15,403 nt of DNA from Planctomycetota bacterium (GTDB lineage Bacteria; Planctomycetota; SZUA-567; H5-PLA8; CALKMO01): assembly GCA_026417845.1 (NCBI GenBank), contig JAOACM010000042.1, positions 1 to 15,403 of the forward strand, read 5' to 3'. Made by a program: the position numbers and the translations under genes. The notes beneath the pieces are model-generated. The model was not told where the DNA came from, searched no databases, and saw nothing but the letters and a program-made list of their open reading frames with translations. Shown piece after piece: positions 6,541-13,881 of this stretch (its first letter is position 1; each line of letters opens with the position of its first letter).

Positions 6541-8742
6541 ATGGAATCGAACCGGGCGGACCGGTCATCAGGGAGCGGAAGACTCCTCCAGAACCTGGCG
6601 GCCGGGACGCTTTCGTGCCTGGTTACTCTCAGCTATTCGGCCGGTTACGGCGCGATGATATTCAGCGGCGGGCTGAAGGACTGCCTCGCCTCCGGCATGT
6701 CCGCCGCCCTCACGGCCTCGTGGGTCGTGGCGCTGGTTGTGGCCGCGGGCAGCTCGTTCCGCTTCGCGATAGGCGGACCTGATTCGAACGCCACCGCCGT
6801 CCTGGCGCTGGCGGCCGCCTCCATCGCCTCGCGCATGGCTGCCGAAGGACTCCCGCCGGCCGCCGCCGCTCCGACGGTAATGGCGTTTCTGTCGGCGGGA
6901 GCGATCCTGGCCGGCGCGGCCCTTTACGCGATCGGCGCGCTGAAGTGGGGCCGCATGGTGCGGTTCATCCCGCATCCCGTGACCGGCGGGTTCCTGGCCG
7001 GGACCGGCTACCTGATACTCGACGGAGCGTTCAGAGTCGCCGCGGGGGCGCCGCTCACGGCCGACGGCCTCCGCTCGCTCTCTGGCGCCGATCCCCTTGC
7101 CCTGGGCCCCGCGCTGCTGGTAGCCGGCATCCTGTTCGTCGTCCCGCGCTTCCGGAGGCCGTTCTTCCTCGTACCCGCGGCCATCGCTCTCGGGGCGGCC
7201 GCGTTCTACTGCTGGATGTTCCTCTCGGGCAGATCTGCGGAGGAATGCCGGGCGGCGGGTCTGCTCTTCCAGCGTCTCGACGCCAGCCCCTGGGGGCCTT
7301 CCTTCCTCATACATGCGCGGGAAATCCGCTGGGACATCCTGGCCGCGCATATCCCCGAGTTCCTCGCCATGACGATGGTCACGGGGATCACGATCCTCCT
7401 GAACGCCACCGGCCTCGATCTGGCCACCGGTAAGGACGCGGACTTCGACCGCGAGCTCAGGGCCGCGGGGCTGGCCAACATGGCATCCGGCGCGCTCGGG
7501 GGGATGCCCGGTTACCAGTCCATCAGCCGGAGCCTGATCAACCTCAAGGCGGGGGCTTCCGGGAGGCTGGCGGGCGTATGGTGCGCCGGGTTGTGTTTCG
7601 CGGCGGCCGCGGCGGCGCCGGGACTGTTCGCGTACTTCCCGAAGCCTGCGCTGGCCGGTCTGCTCCTGTATCTCGGCGCTTCGCTGCTGGCGGAGTGGGC
7701 GGTCCTGTCGTGCCGGAAGCTGCCGCGGCGGGAGTACGCGCTCATCCTGACGATCCTGGCGGTCATCGCATGGAAGGGGTTTCTGGCCGGAGTGGCCTTC
7801 GGGATCGTAGTGGCGTGCGTACTGTTCGCCTTCAGCTACGGCCGGACCGGCTGCATCAGGCACGAATTCGACGCCTCCGTCCGGTCCTCGAACGTCGAAC
7901 GGCCCATCGGGCAGATGGAAATCCTGAAGGGCAATGGGGGCAGGATATACGGGATAGGCCTTCAGGGGTTTCTGTTCTTCGGCACATCGAACGAGATACT
8001 CGACAGGGTCAGGGCGCGGATCGCGTCCGCCGCCCCGCCTTCGTGGGTCATCGTGGACTTCCGTTTCGCGAGCGGGCTGGATTCGTCGGCGGCGCTGTCG
8101 TTTGTGAAGCTGGAGCAGATATGCGCTTCGCGCGGCATAGCGCTGGCCTTCTCCGGTCTGAACCGCGCGTTCCGCGAGAGCCTGCGGAAGGGCGGGGCGA
8201 TGGGGGAGGGGGCGGCGGAGTTCGAGGATCTGGACCGGGCGCTGGAGTGGGCCGAGGAGGGGCTGCTTGCCCGCGAGGGAGCTGCAGCCGGGCCGGCGGA
8301 GGTAACCGGATCGGACCTCGAACGGCATCTTGCGCCGCACTTCGACCGGGAGGCGCTGGCGAAGCTGCTGGAATCGCTCGAAACCGTCGAGCTGCCTGCC
8401 GGCGCGTTCCTGTTCAGGCGCGGGGAGCGGGGGGATTCGATATATTTCGTGGAGAGCGGGAGGGTCAGCGTCAGCGTTCCGCTCGAGGGAGGCGGGTCGG
8501 CGCGCCTGCGCGCGTTCGGGGCCGGCACCATCGCAGGGGAGATGGGGCTTTACTCCGGCCGGCCGCGGTCGGCTGACGTCGTGGCGGACGTGCCGGCCAG
8601 GGCGAGGCGGCTGACCCGCGAAAGGCTCCGCGAGCTCGAGAGGGACTTCCCGAGGGCCGCGATACAGTTTCATAATTTCGTGGCGAAGGTCCTTGCGGCA
8701 AGACTGGCGGCCGCGAACGAGGAGATGCGATCGCTCATGTAA
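6541..8742 (+). CDS. SulP-family anion transporter with STAS and cyclic-nucleotide-binding domains
   Basis: This inner-membrane protein of 733 residues joins three parts. Residues about 20-450 are the SulP/SLC26 membrane domain, with many Ala/Leu/Gly-rich helices and the landmark H145-P-V-T-G-G-F-L-A-G-T-G. Residues about 465-560 are a STAS domain (IYGIGLQGFLFFGTSNEI, then VIVDFRFASGLDSSAAL). Residues about 605-720 are a cNMP-binding beta roll with AFLFRRGERGDSIYFVESG and the phosphate-cassette-like G666-E667-M-G-L-Y-S-G-R-P-R676-S-A. The cassette keeps the Glu and Arg that contact cyclic nucleotides in CRP-like folds. Transport substrate is unknown: SulP proteins move sulfate, bicarbonate or other anions, and some cNMP-fused members act on other solutes. 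The ATG at 6541 is preferred to 6502 because the extra 13 residues look unrelated to the family; neither has a strong ribosome site. It stands alone, and its TAA stop touches a repeat element. Confidence 0.9.
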   Translation: MESNRADRSSGSGRLLQNLAAGTLSCLVTLSYSAGYGAMIFSGGLKDCLASGMSAALTASWVVALVVAAGSSFRFAIGGPDSNATAVLALAAASIASRMAAEGLPPAAAAPTVMAFLSAGAILAGAALYAIGALKWGRMVRFIPHPVTGGFLAGTGYLILDGAFRVAAGAPLTADGLRSLSGADPLALGPALLVAGILFVVPRFRRPFFLVPAAIALGAAAFYCWMFLSGRSAEECRAAGLLFQRLDASPWGPSFLIHAREIRWDILAAHIPEFLAMTMVTGITILLNATGLDLATGKDADFDRELRAAGLANMASGALGGMPGYQSISRSLINLKAGASGRLAGVWCAGLCFAAAAAAPGLFAYFPKPALAGLLLYLGASLLAEWAVLSCRKLPRREYALILTILAVIAWKGFLAGVAFGIVVACVLFAFSYGRTGCIRHEFDASVRSSNVERPIGQMEILKGNGGRIYGIGLQGFLFFGTSNEILDRVRARIASAAPPSWVIVDFRFASGLDSSAALSFVKLEQICASRGIALAFSGLNRAFRESLRKGGAMGEGAAEFEDLDRALEWAEEGLLAREGAAAGPAEVTGSDLERHLAPHFDREALAKLLESLETVELPAGAFLFRRGERGDSIYFVESGRVSVSVPLEGGGSARLRAFGAGTIAGEMGLYSGRPRSADVVADVPARARRLTRERLRELERDFPRAAIQFHNFVAKVLAARLAAANEEMRSLM

Positions 8743-8952
8743 GAGCCTGTCCGGAAATCCGTCGTCGCGAAGCTTACGGCTCTGCGCCCGTAATTATCTG
8801 CCGCGCCAATATGTTGGGCAGGGCGGATCCATTTGCATCGCCGGATGGCCGCCCTGTCCGGGCGCACAGCCGCAAATGGCAGTCGCCGTCTGAACGCGGC
8901 AAACGATTACCTGCGCTCTTTCCCGCAGCGGGAAGTTTTCCGGACGGGATCT
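8742..8952 (+). repeat. MITE-like repeat, copy 2 (long form, with inverted ends)
   Basis: A 211-base non-coding element fills the first half of the gap between the transporter and the regulator. Its left end AGAGCCTGTCCGGAAA and the reverse complement of its right end, AGATCCCGTCCGGAAA, agree at 14 of 16 positions. Inside are GCTTACGGCTCTGCGCCC (8772-8789), shared exactly with copy 1, and GCAAACGATTAC (8899-8910), shared with copy 4. No target-site duplication is evident. The following stretch to 9147 is very GC-rich and holds nothing recognisable. Confidence 0.7.
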
Positions 8953-9147
8953 GATGGCCGCAGGGGCGCGCCTTCCCTGCCGGCGCCGCCGGGGGCGCGC
9001 CGGGCATCCGGCCGGCCCCGCGCGGCCCGGGGGGGACGGGGCGTACGGAAGGGCGGCAGTGAATCCGGATTCCGGCGGGACCGGAAGGGCGGCGCGGGCG
9101 GACGGGGCGCCCGCGCGCAGCGGCGGTCCGGCAGTCCGTCCGTGAGG

Positions 9148-9711
9148 TCAGGCCTTCCTGAAGTGCACGACCAGGAACACCTCGGCCGCCTTGCGGTCTA
9201 GGTTCCTTATCGAATGCCTGACGTCGGCGGCGTAGACGGCCGCGTCGCCCGCCTCGAGGATGCATTTTCTGTCGCCGGATACGATCTCGAAGCGTCCGCT
9301 CAGGGCCGTCGCGATCTCCTCGGTGCGCGGGAAGTGAGGCGAGGAATTCAGCCTGCCCGACGGCGCAAAGCGCAGGACATACAGTTCGAGGTCCTCCGCC
9401 ATCTCGATCGGGGAAACTATCTGGATCTCGCAGCCCTTTTCCCTGAGCACCGGAGATGCGGAGCGCCTCACCACCGTGAGCCGCGGCTGCTCGACCCCCT
9501 CGCCCAGCAGATCGCCGAGCGAGGCGTCCAGGCCGCGGGCTATCTTCCAGACCGTCGCCACGGTCGGATTGGTTCGTTCCTGCTCGATCTGGCTGAGCAT
9601 CGCCTTGCTTACGCCGGACCTGCGGGCGAGCTCTTCCAGGGAGAAGCCGCGGCTTTTGCGCAGCGCCAGAATGCTTCTGCCGAGTCTCGGCGGCGGGGGA
9701 ACCCTTTCCAT
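9148..9711 (-). CDS. XRE-family regulator with C-terminal cupin domain
   Basis: The 187-residue protein is a DNA-binding repressor or activator with a small-molecule sensor. Residues 11-66 form an XRE helix-turn-helix (LRKSRGFSLEELARRSGVSK, then MLSQIEQERTNPTVATVWKI). Residues about 105-185 form a cupin barrel, with H126, E131 or E132 and H166 as possible metal ligands; only part of the usual cupin ligand set is obvious. The start has a strong GGAGGAGG upstream on the minus strand. It is transcribed away from the threonine dehydrogenase gene, and the shared gap holds an 18-base perfect palindrome, so it most likely controls both itself and tdh. The ligand is not visible; an amino acid or derivative linked to threonine breakdown is an inference from the neighbour. 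Family relatives include SutR- and PuuR-like proteins. Confidence 0.9.
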   Translation of the reverse strand: MERVPPPPRLGRSILALRKSRGFSLEELARRSGVSKAMLSQIEQERTNPTVATVWKIARGLDASLGDLLGEGVEQPRLTVVRRSASPVLREKGCEIQIVSPIEMAEDLELYVLRFAPSGRLNSSPHFPRTEEIATALSGRFEIVSGDRKCILEAGDAAVYAADVRHSIRNLDRKAAEVFLVVHFRKA

Positions 9712-9728
9712 CGCTCGCGTCCTCCTCC

Positions 9729-9755
9729 TTGACGCTGACCGTTATCCAATATAAT
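9729..9755 (+). promoter_or_regulatory. Candidate promoter for tdh
   Basis: TTGACG (9729-9734) and a perfect TATAAT (9750-9755) are separated by 15 bases, slightly short of the 16-18 optimum. Transcription would start about 9762, inside the palindrome, which fits repression by a bound regulator. Confidence 0.45.
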
Positions 9756-9779
9756 GAACTTCGTTCAATATATTGAACG
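9746..9779. promoter_or_regulatory. Paired operator: perfect 18-base palindrome plus a degenerate copy
   Basis: CGTTCAATATATTGAACG (9762-9779) is its own reverse complement. CCAATATAATGAAC (9746-9759) resembles the palindrome's TCAATATATTGAAC and lies 19 bases away, nearly two helical turns, on the same face. The AT-rich site stands out in this GC-rich DNA, sits between divergent genes and overlaps candidate promoters on both strands. The XRE-cupin regulator encoded beside it is the natural candidate to bind it. Confidence 0.7.
9748..9777 (-). promoter_or_regulatory. Candidate promoter for the XRE-cupin regulator gene
   Basis: On the minus strand TTCAAT (9777-9772) and TATATT (9753-9748) are 18 bases apart. 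The -35 box lies within the palindrome and the -10 box within its degenerate copy, so binding there would give autoregulation. Confidence 0.4.
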
Positions 9780-9906
9780 CAGCCGTCCCGGTCAAGGGCG
9801 CGGGGACGGATAAGGTCTGGCGTTTCCGGCGGGGACCCGGCCGGATGGGAGGCCGGAGCCGGCGCCGGGGATGGACGGCGGGCGGACCGTGAAAGGGCTT
9901 CAGAGA

Positions 9907-10986
9907 ATGTCGCGCATTCCGGACAGGATGAAGGCGCTGGTCAAGACGAAGGCCGGGCCGGGGCTGGAGCTGACGGAGGTCCCGACGCCGGAGGCGGGGC
10001 CCTCCGAGGCGCTGATACGCGTCCGGGCCGCCGGCATATGCGGGACGGACGTTCATATCGAGGAGTGGAACGACTGGGCGCGGGGGAGGATAAAGCCGCC
10101 GCTGGTGACAGGGCACGAGTTCGTCGGCGAGATCGCGGCCCTCGGAAGGGACGTCCGGCACGTCCGCGTCGGCGACAGGGTCTCCGGCGAGGGGCACATA
10201 ACGTGCGGCCACTGCCAGTTCTGCCGGACCGGGCAGGGCCACATATGCCAGGACGTTAAGATCATAGGCGTGGACAGGGACGGGTGTTTCGCCGAGTATC
10301 TGGTCATGCCTGCCGACAATCTCTGGCCCGTCCCCGACCGGATACCCGACACGCTCGCCGCCGTCTTCGACCCGCTCGGCAACGCCATGCACACCGTCAT
10401 GGTCGCTCCCGTAAGCGGCAGGAGCGTGGCCATAATCGGCGCCGGCGCGATAGGCCTGTTTGCGATAGCGATAGCGCGGGCCGCGGGAGCATCCGGCGTG
10501 ATAGCGATCGAGCCGAACCCGTTCCGGCGGAGGCTGGCCGCGAAGGTCAGGGCCGACATGGTGCTCGACCCGACAAGGGACGACGTGCCGGCGCTGGTGG
10601 GGAGGGAAACCGAGGGTCTCGGGCCGCAGGTCGTGCTGGAGATGTCGGGCCATCCGGACGCGATCAGGCTGGCCTTCCGGCTGGTCAGGAACGGCGGCGA
10701 CGTGGCGCTGCTGGGCATACCGCCGGGGGAGGTCGCGCTCGACTGGGCGCGCGACGTGATATTCAAAGGCATAACGATACATGCCGTCAACGGGCGGCGG
10801 ATGTACGACACCTGGTACCAGTGCCAGAACTTTCTGCTCAGGGACCGCCTCGCCGTGCGGCCGGTCATCACCCATGTCCTGCCGTTCGAAAACTTCCGCA
10901 GGGGCTTCGAGCTGCTCCACGCCGGCAGGGCCGGCAAGGTTGTCCTGGCGATGTCCCCGGGGGCGGCGGGGCGGAAACGGTCGTAG
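9907..10986 (+). CDS. tdh: L-threonine 3-dehydrogenase (zinc, NAD-dependent)
   Basis: The 359-residue medium-chain dehydrogenase oxidises L-threonine to 2-amino-3-ketobutyrate with NAD+. The match to the E. coli enzyme, as remembered, is close: catalytic zinc site C45-G-T-D-V-H-I and G-H70-E71, the segment SGEGHITCGHC, structural zinc ligands C100, C103, C106 and C114, the NAD loop GAGAIGLFA, then FDPLGNAMHT, EMSG, LGIPPGE, VIFKG and TWYQCQNF. Numbering runs seven ahead of E. coli because the ATG at 9907 adds seven residues; the ATG at 9928 (MKALVK) matches the E. coli start and is equally possible. The partner kbl (2-amino-3-ketobutyrate CoA ligase) is not next to it. It is divergent from the XRE-cupin gene with a shared operator. 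A different sugar or polyol dehydrogenase is unlikely given the Tdh-specific motifs. Confidence 0.93.
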   Translation: MSRIPDRMKALVKTKAGPGLELTEVPTPEAGPSEALIRVRAAGICGTDVHIEEWNDWARGRIKPPLVTGHEFVGEIAALGRDVRHVRVGDRVSGEGHITCGHCQFCRTGQGHICQDVKIIGVDRDGCFAEYLVMPADNLWPVPDRIPDTLAAVFDPLGNAMHTVMVAPVSGRSVAIIGAGAIGLFAIAIARAAGASGVIAIEPNPFRRRLAAKVRADMVLDPTRDDVPALVGRETEGLGPQVVLEMSGHPDAIRLAFRLVRNGGDVALLGIPPGEVALDWARDVIFKGITIHAVNGRRMYDTWYQCQNFLLRDRLAVRPVITHVLPFENFRRGFELLHAGRAGKVVLAMSPGAAGRKRS

Positions 10987-11004
10987 TCCGGTCGCGCGAT
11001 GCCA

Positions 11005-11087
11005 GGCCCATGCAGAGGATGCGCCGGCGCGCATCTTACAGCTCTGCGCTCTCTGACCCGGCTGCGGGAAGTTTCAGGACGGCCTCT
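11005..11087 (+). repeat. MITE-like repeat, copy 3 (short form, degenerate)
   Basis: Reverse complemented, this 83-base segment begins AGAGGCCGTCCTGAAACTTC and carries GCGCAGAGCTGTAAG at the same offset as in copy 1, and it has the same length as copy 1. Its left end (around 11005) is poorly kept. It starts 18 bases after the tdh stop, in the 327-base gap before the TonB receptor. Confidence 0.55.
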
Positions 11088-11221
11088 CTATCCGTCACGC
11101 CTCTGATCCCGGCGGCCCTGGCCGGCCCATCAGACATTGCATCCGGCCGGATCCGGCGCGGCGCCGCATCAGAAAAACGCTCCGGTCCCTCCGGCCCTTC
11201 CAGCCACTCGGGTTTTTACGC

Positions 11222-11254
11222 TTGACCTGCGTATTACTTATATAAAAATAATGA
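11222..11254 (+). promoter_or_regulatory. AT-rich promoter or operator region ahead of the TonB receptor
   Basis: TTGACC (11222-11227) precedes an AT-rich run, TATTACTTATATAAAAATAA (11232-11251), in otherwise GC-rich DNA, about 60 bases before the receptor start. Possible -10 boxes are TATAAA (11241, spacing 13) and AAAATA (11245, spacing 17), neither ideal. GTATTA and TAATGAC flank the centre as a rough dyad, which may be a metal-regulator site; no known box is matched well enough to name one. Confidence 0.4.
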
Positions 11255-11313
11255 CATCCATGAATGCCTGCGGAAGGGGTTAAGATTTGGCTGGCGTGTG
11301 GAGGAGATCAGGA

Positions 11314-13617
11314 ATGGGTAATATCAGAATTTACTTTGTGTCAATGGCGGCGGGGTGCGCGCTGGCGGCGGCGATCGCAGCCGTCCCGTTGACTGCCGCC
11401 GGCGGCGAGGCCGGGGCGGAGGGCGCCGGCAGGGATCCGGCCGCGGCGCCGCCTGCCGGACGTTCCGGAGAAGCGAAGGCCGCGGCTCCGCGCGAAGGAG
11501 ACGCCGGGCGGCCGAAGGTCGCCGGCGGGGCGGGCGCGGCGGATGGAAAGGGCGAAGGCGCAGGAGAGGCCGGGGAGAAGGAGGCGGAAGCCGGTACGGT
11601 CAGGATGGAGAAGGTGATCGTCACGGCCAGGAGGTCGCCGGAGGCCTTCCACACGACGGTGGATGGGGAGGAGGCGATAAGGGTTCAGCGGACCCCTTCG
11701 GTGGACTTCCTGCTGAAAGACATCGCCGGCGTGGACTTCCACCGCAAGACCTTCGCCGGGAGCGACGCCGGGAAGGTTTCCATACGCGGTTTCGACGAAT
11801 CGCGTTCGGCGATATTGCTTAACGGCCGGAGCCTCCATGGGGCCGGAGTCTACGGCGGCTACTATGTGGACTGGGCCTCGCTGTCGCTGGAGGAGGTCGA
11901 ACGCGTCGAGGTTCTGCGCGGGGCCGGACCGGCCAAGTACGGTAACGCGCTTGGCGGCGTGGTCAACATCGTGACGAAGGAACCGACCGGCGAACCGAAG
12001 ACATCGGTGCGGACCGCTGCAGGGATGTTCTCCACATGGAACGCGGAGGCCGTCCACTCGTGGGGCGCAGGTCCGTTCAGGTATTCCGTCGCCGCCGGCC
12101 ACTACGAGACCGACGGATATCTGCGGAACGCGTTCGTCGAGCGGAACGCCGCGGCGGCGCGGCTGGTCTTCAATCTGCCTCTGAACATGGAAGTCGGGGC
12201 GGGCGCCCGCTACACGAATTCCGTTAACGGCATGATCGTCTACAACATGCCCGGCAGCCCGTACTACGACCGGCACAAGCCCAACTCCCTGGAGAGTCAG
12301 CTTGGCGGACCGTTCCTTAGGTTCTGGGATCACACCACCGGCCCGAGGGACTGGGGCGACGGGAGTTACTGGAGGGACAACAGGTGGCAGATTGACTGCC
12401 ACTTCGCCAGGAAGACCGAGGAGTTCGGCTTCGCCGTCCGCGCCTGCCTCTTCGACGAGGACCGATCGGAATATTTTTACGCCGTGGATAATCCCCGCCG
12501 CCTCGTTTTGAGACGGGACAGCAGGCCCGAGTATCTGAACTGGGGAGTCCGGGCCGATTTCAACCACTCGTTCGAGGCGATGGGCAGGCACAGGGTCGAG
12601 TGCGGTTTCGAGGGGCAGTACATCGGTTACGGCGACATGGAAATACCGGACGTGAACACGGCCTATTTCCCGCCGTGGGCGGTGCCGACAAGGTCATCCG
12701 GCGAACGCGACATAGCCCAGCTGAACGGCGGTTATCTGCAGGACATATGGAAGGTCTTCGACTGGCTGGATGTTTACGCCGGGCTGCGGTTCGACTCGTA
12801 CAGGGCCGACGATGACGATCCGGGTTCGGTTACGGTGGAGGAGGATCGCTGGAGCCCGCGCGTCGCGCTTACCTTCCGGCCATGGAAGGGCGGTTCGATC
12901 ACGGGCCGGTACGTCCGCGCGCACCGCTTCCCCACGCAGCCGGAGTATTACTGGTGGTACGCGGGCTACAGGCCGGCGGGTCGGAAGGCGCTCACCAGCG
13001 AAAAGGCGCACCAGTTCGAGATCGAGGTCGGGCACAGGCACGAAGATATGTTCGAGATAAACGTCAGGGGTTATTATTACGAGGTGGACGACTACATCAG
13101 GACGATATTCGGCTACATGCCGAGCCGGGTGGTCTATAACATAGACAAGGTTGTCTTCGGCGGGGTAGAGGTCGAAGCCGCCATGCGGCTGGGGCACGGT
13201 TTTTCCGCATGGGCGAACTACACATGGCAGAAGACGGAAAAGCGCGGAGACGTGCTGGACAACAGCATGAGGCTGACTGACGAGCTGCCCGAGCTTCCGG
13301 AGAACAAGGTTGGTCTGGGCGTCGAGTACCGAGGGTGGAGGGGGCTGGAGGGAAGGGTCGGGATGCGGTACGTCGGCGCAAGGTACGCCGTACGGGGCAA
13401 CCAGGCCATCCCCGGCGCCAGCACGCTCATAAAGATGGACGGTTACGTTGACGCGGATGCTTACGTGTCCTATCCGGTGCTGAGAGACACGAAGAAAGGA
13501 CGCGAGTGCCGGATATTCCTCAGCGGGGAGAACCTGCTGGATCAGGATTACGAAGAGGAATACGGTTACCCCATGCCGGGCGCGACTTTCATGGGCGGCG
13601 TCTCGGTGAAATTCTGA
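11314..13617 (+). CDS. TonB-dependent outer-membrane receptor
   Basis: The 767-residue protein is a ligand-gated outer-membrane channel driven by TonB. It has an N-terminal signal peptide (RIYFVSMAAGCALAAAIAAV), then an unusual Gly/Ala/Glu-rich linker at about 31-95, a TonB box-like EKVIVTA at 99-105, the plug domain (SVDFLLKDIAGVDF, KVSIRGFDESRSAILLNG, VERVEVLRGAGPAKYGNALG, GVVNIVTKEP) to about residue 215, and a barrel rich in alternating aromatic strands ending in GGVSVKF with the expected terminal Phe. The start at 11314 has GGAGGAG eight bases upstream; the in-frame TTG at 11287 is less likely. Ligand is not readable: siderophores, corrinoids, nickel chelates and others share this fold. 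It heads a co-directional run with the methyltransferase and the exported protein. Confidence 0.93.
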   Translation: MGNIRIYFVSMAAGCALAAAIAAVPLTAAGGEAGAEGAGRDPAAAPPAGRSGEAKAAAPREGDAGRPKVAGGAGAADGKGEGAGEAGEKEAEAGTVRMEKVIVTARRSPEAFHTTVDGEEAIRVQRTPSVDFLLKDIAGVDFHRKTFAGSDAGKVSIRGFDESRSAILLNGRSLHGAGVYGGYYVDWASLSLEEVERVEVLRGAGPAKYGNALGGVVNIVTKEPTGEPKTSVRTAAGMFSTWNAEAVHSWGAGPFRYSVAAGHYETDGYLRNAFVERNAAAARLVFNLPLNMEVGAGARYTNSVNGMIVYNMPGSPYYDRHKPNSLESQLGGPFLRFWDHTTGPRDWGDGSYWRDNRWQIDCHFARKTEEFGFAVRACLFDEDRSEYFYAVDNPRRLVLRRDSRPEYLNWGVRADFNHSFEAMGRHRVECGFEGQYIGYGDMEIPDVNTAYFPPWAVPTRSSGERDIAQLNGGYLQDIWKVFDWLDVYAGLRFDSYRADDDDPGSVTVEEDRWSPRVALTFRPWKGGSITGRYVRAHRFPTQPEYYWWYAGYRPAGRKALTSEKAHQFEIEVGHRHEDMFEINVRGYYYEVDDYIRTIFGYMPSRVVYNIDKVVFGGVEVEAAMRLGHGFSAWANYTWQKTEKRGDVLDNSMRLTDELPELPENKVGLGVEYRGWRGLEGRVGMRYVGARYAVRGNQAIPGASTLIKMDGYVDADAYVSYPVLRDTKKGRECRIFLSGENLLDQDYEEEYGYPMPGATFMGGVSVKF

Positions 13618-13659
13618 TTCGCGCCGGTTTCTGTCCGGGTCGGGTCCCGGCCGGAATTC

Positions 13660-13816
13660 AGAACCTCTCTGAAGAAGTAATCGTTTGCGGCGTTCGGGTT
13701 GCGGCTGCCGTTTTTCTCCGGCGCACCCGGATGTGATGGCTATGCCCCAAACATGCGGGTACGTCTGGCACCGTTCCGACAGCATAGGGGCGATGCAGAC
13801 AAATTACGTCCGGGCG
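13660..13816 (-). repeat. MITE-like repeat, copy 4 (degenerate, long-form interior)
   Basis: The left end AGAACCTCTCTGAAG resembles the ends of copies 1 and 2. GTAATCGTTTGCGGCGTTC (13677-13695) matches the reverse complement of copy 2 around 8892-8910, and similarity continues through CGGCGCACCCGGA and, near 13800, CAGACAAATTACG against CAGATAATTACG in copy 2. A CAAACATGCGG motif echoes CAACATGCGG next to copy 1. It lies in the 264-base gap before the methyltransferase and holds no gene. Confidence 0.55.
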
Positions 13817-13881
13817 TTTGACGCGGAGCGCGGCCGGCACCGCGCGGGGGGAAGGGGGATTGCCTGGAGGCGGAGGATCGG

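Noticed and set aside
6568..8673. A 701-codon open frame antisense to the SulP gene
   Set aside because: Its translation is Arg/Pro/Gly-rich with no family likeness, and the opposite strand encodes clear SulP, STAS and cNMP domains. It is a GC-bias shadow.
9742..11034. A 430-codon open frame antisense to tdh
   Set aside because: The sense strand encodes a full Tdh with all zinc ligands; the antisense product has no recognisable features and would run across the operator.
11314..13617. Naming the receptor BtuB, FepA or a nickel receptor
   Set aside because: Only general plug and barrel motifs are visible; no ligand-specific residues or adjacent diagnostic genes allow a choice.
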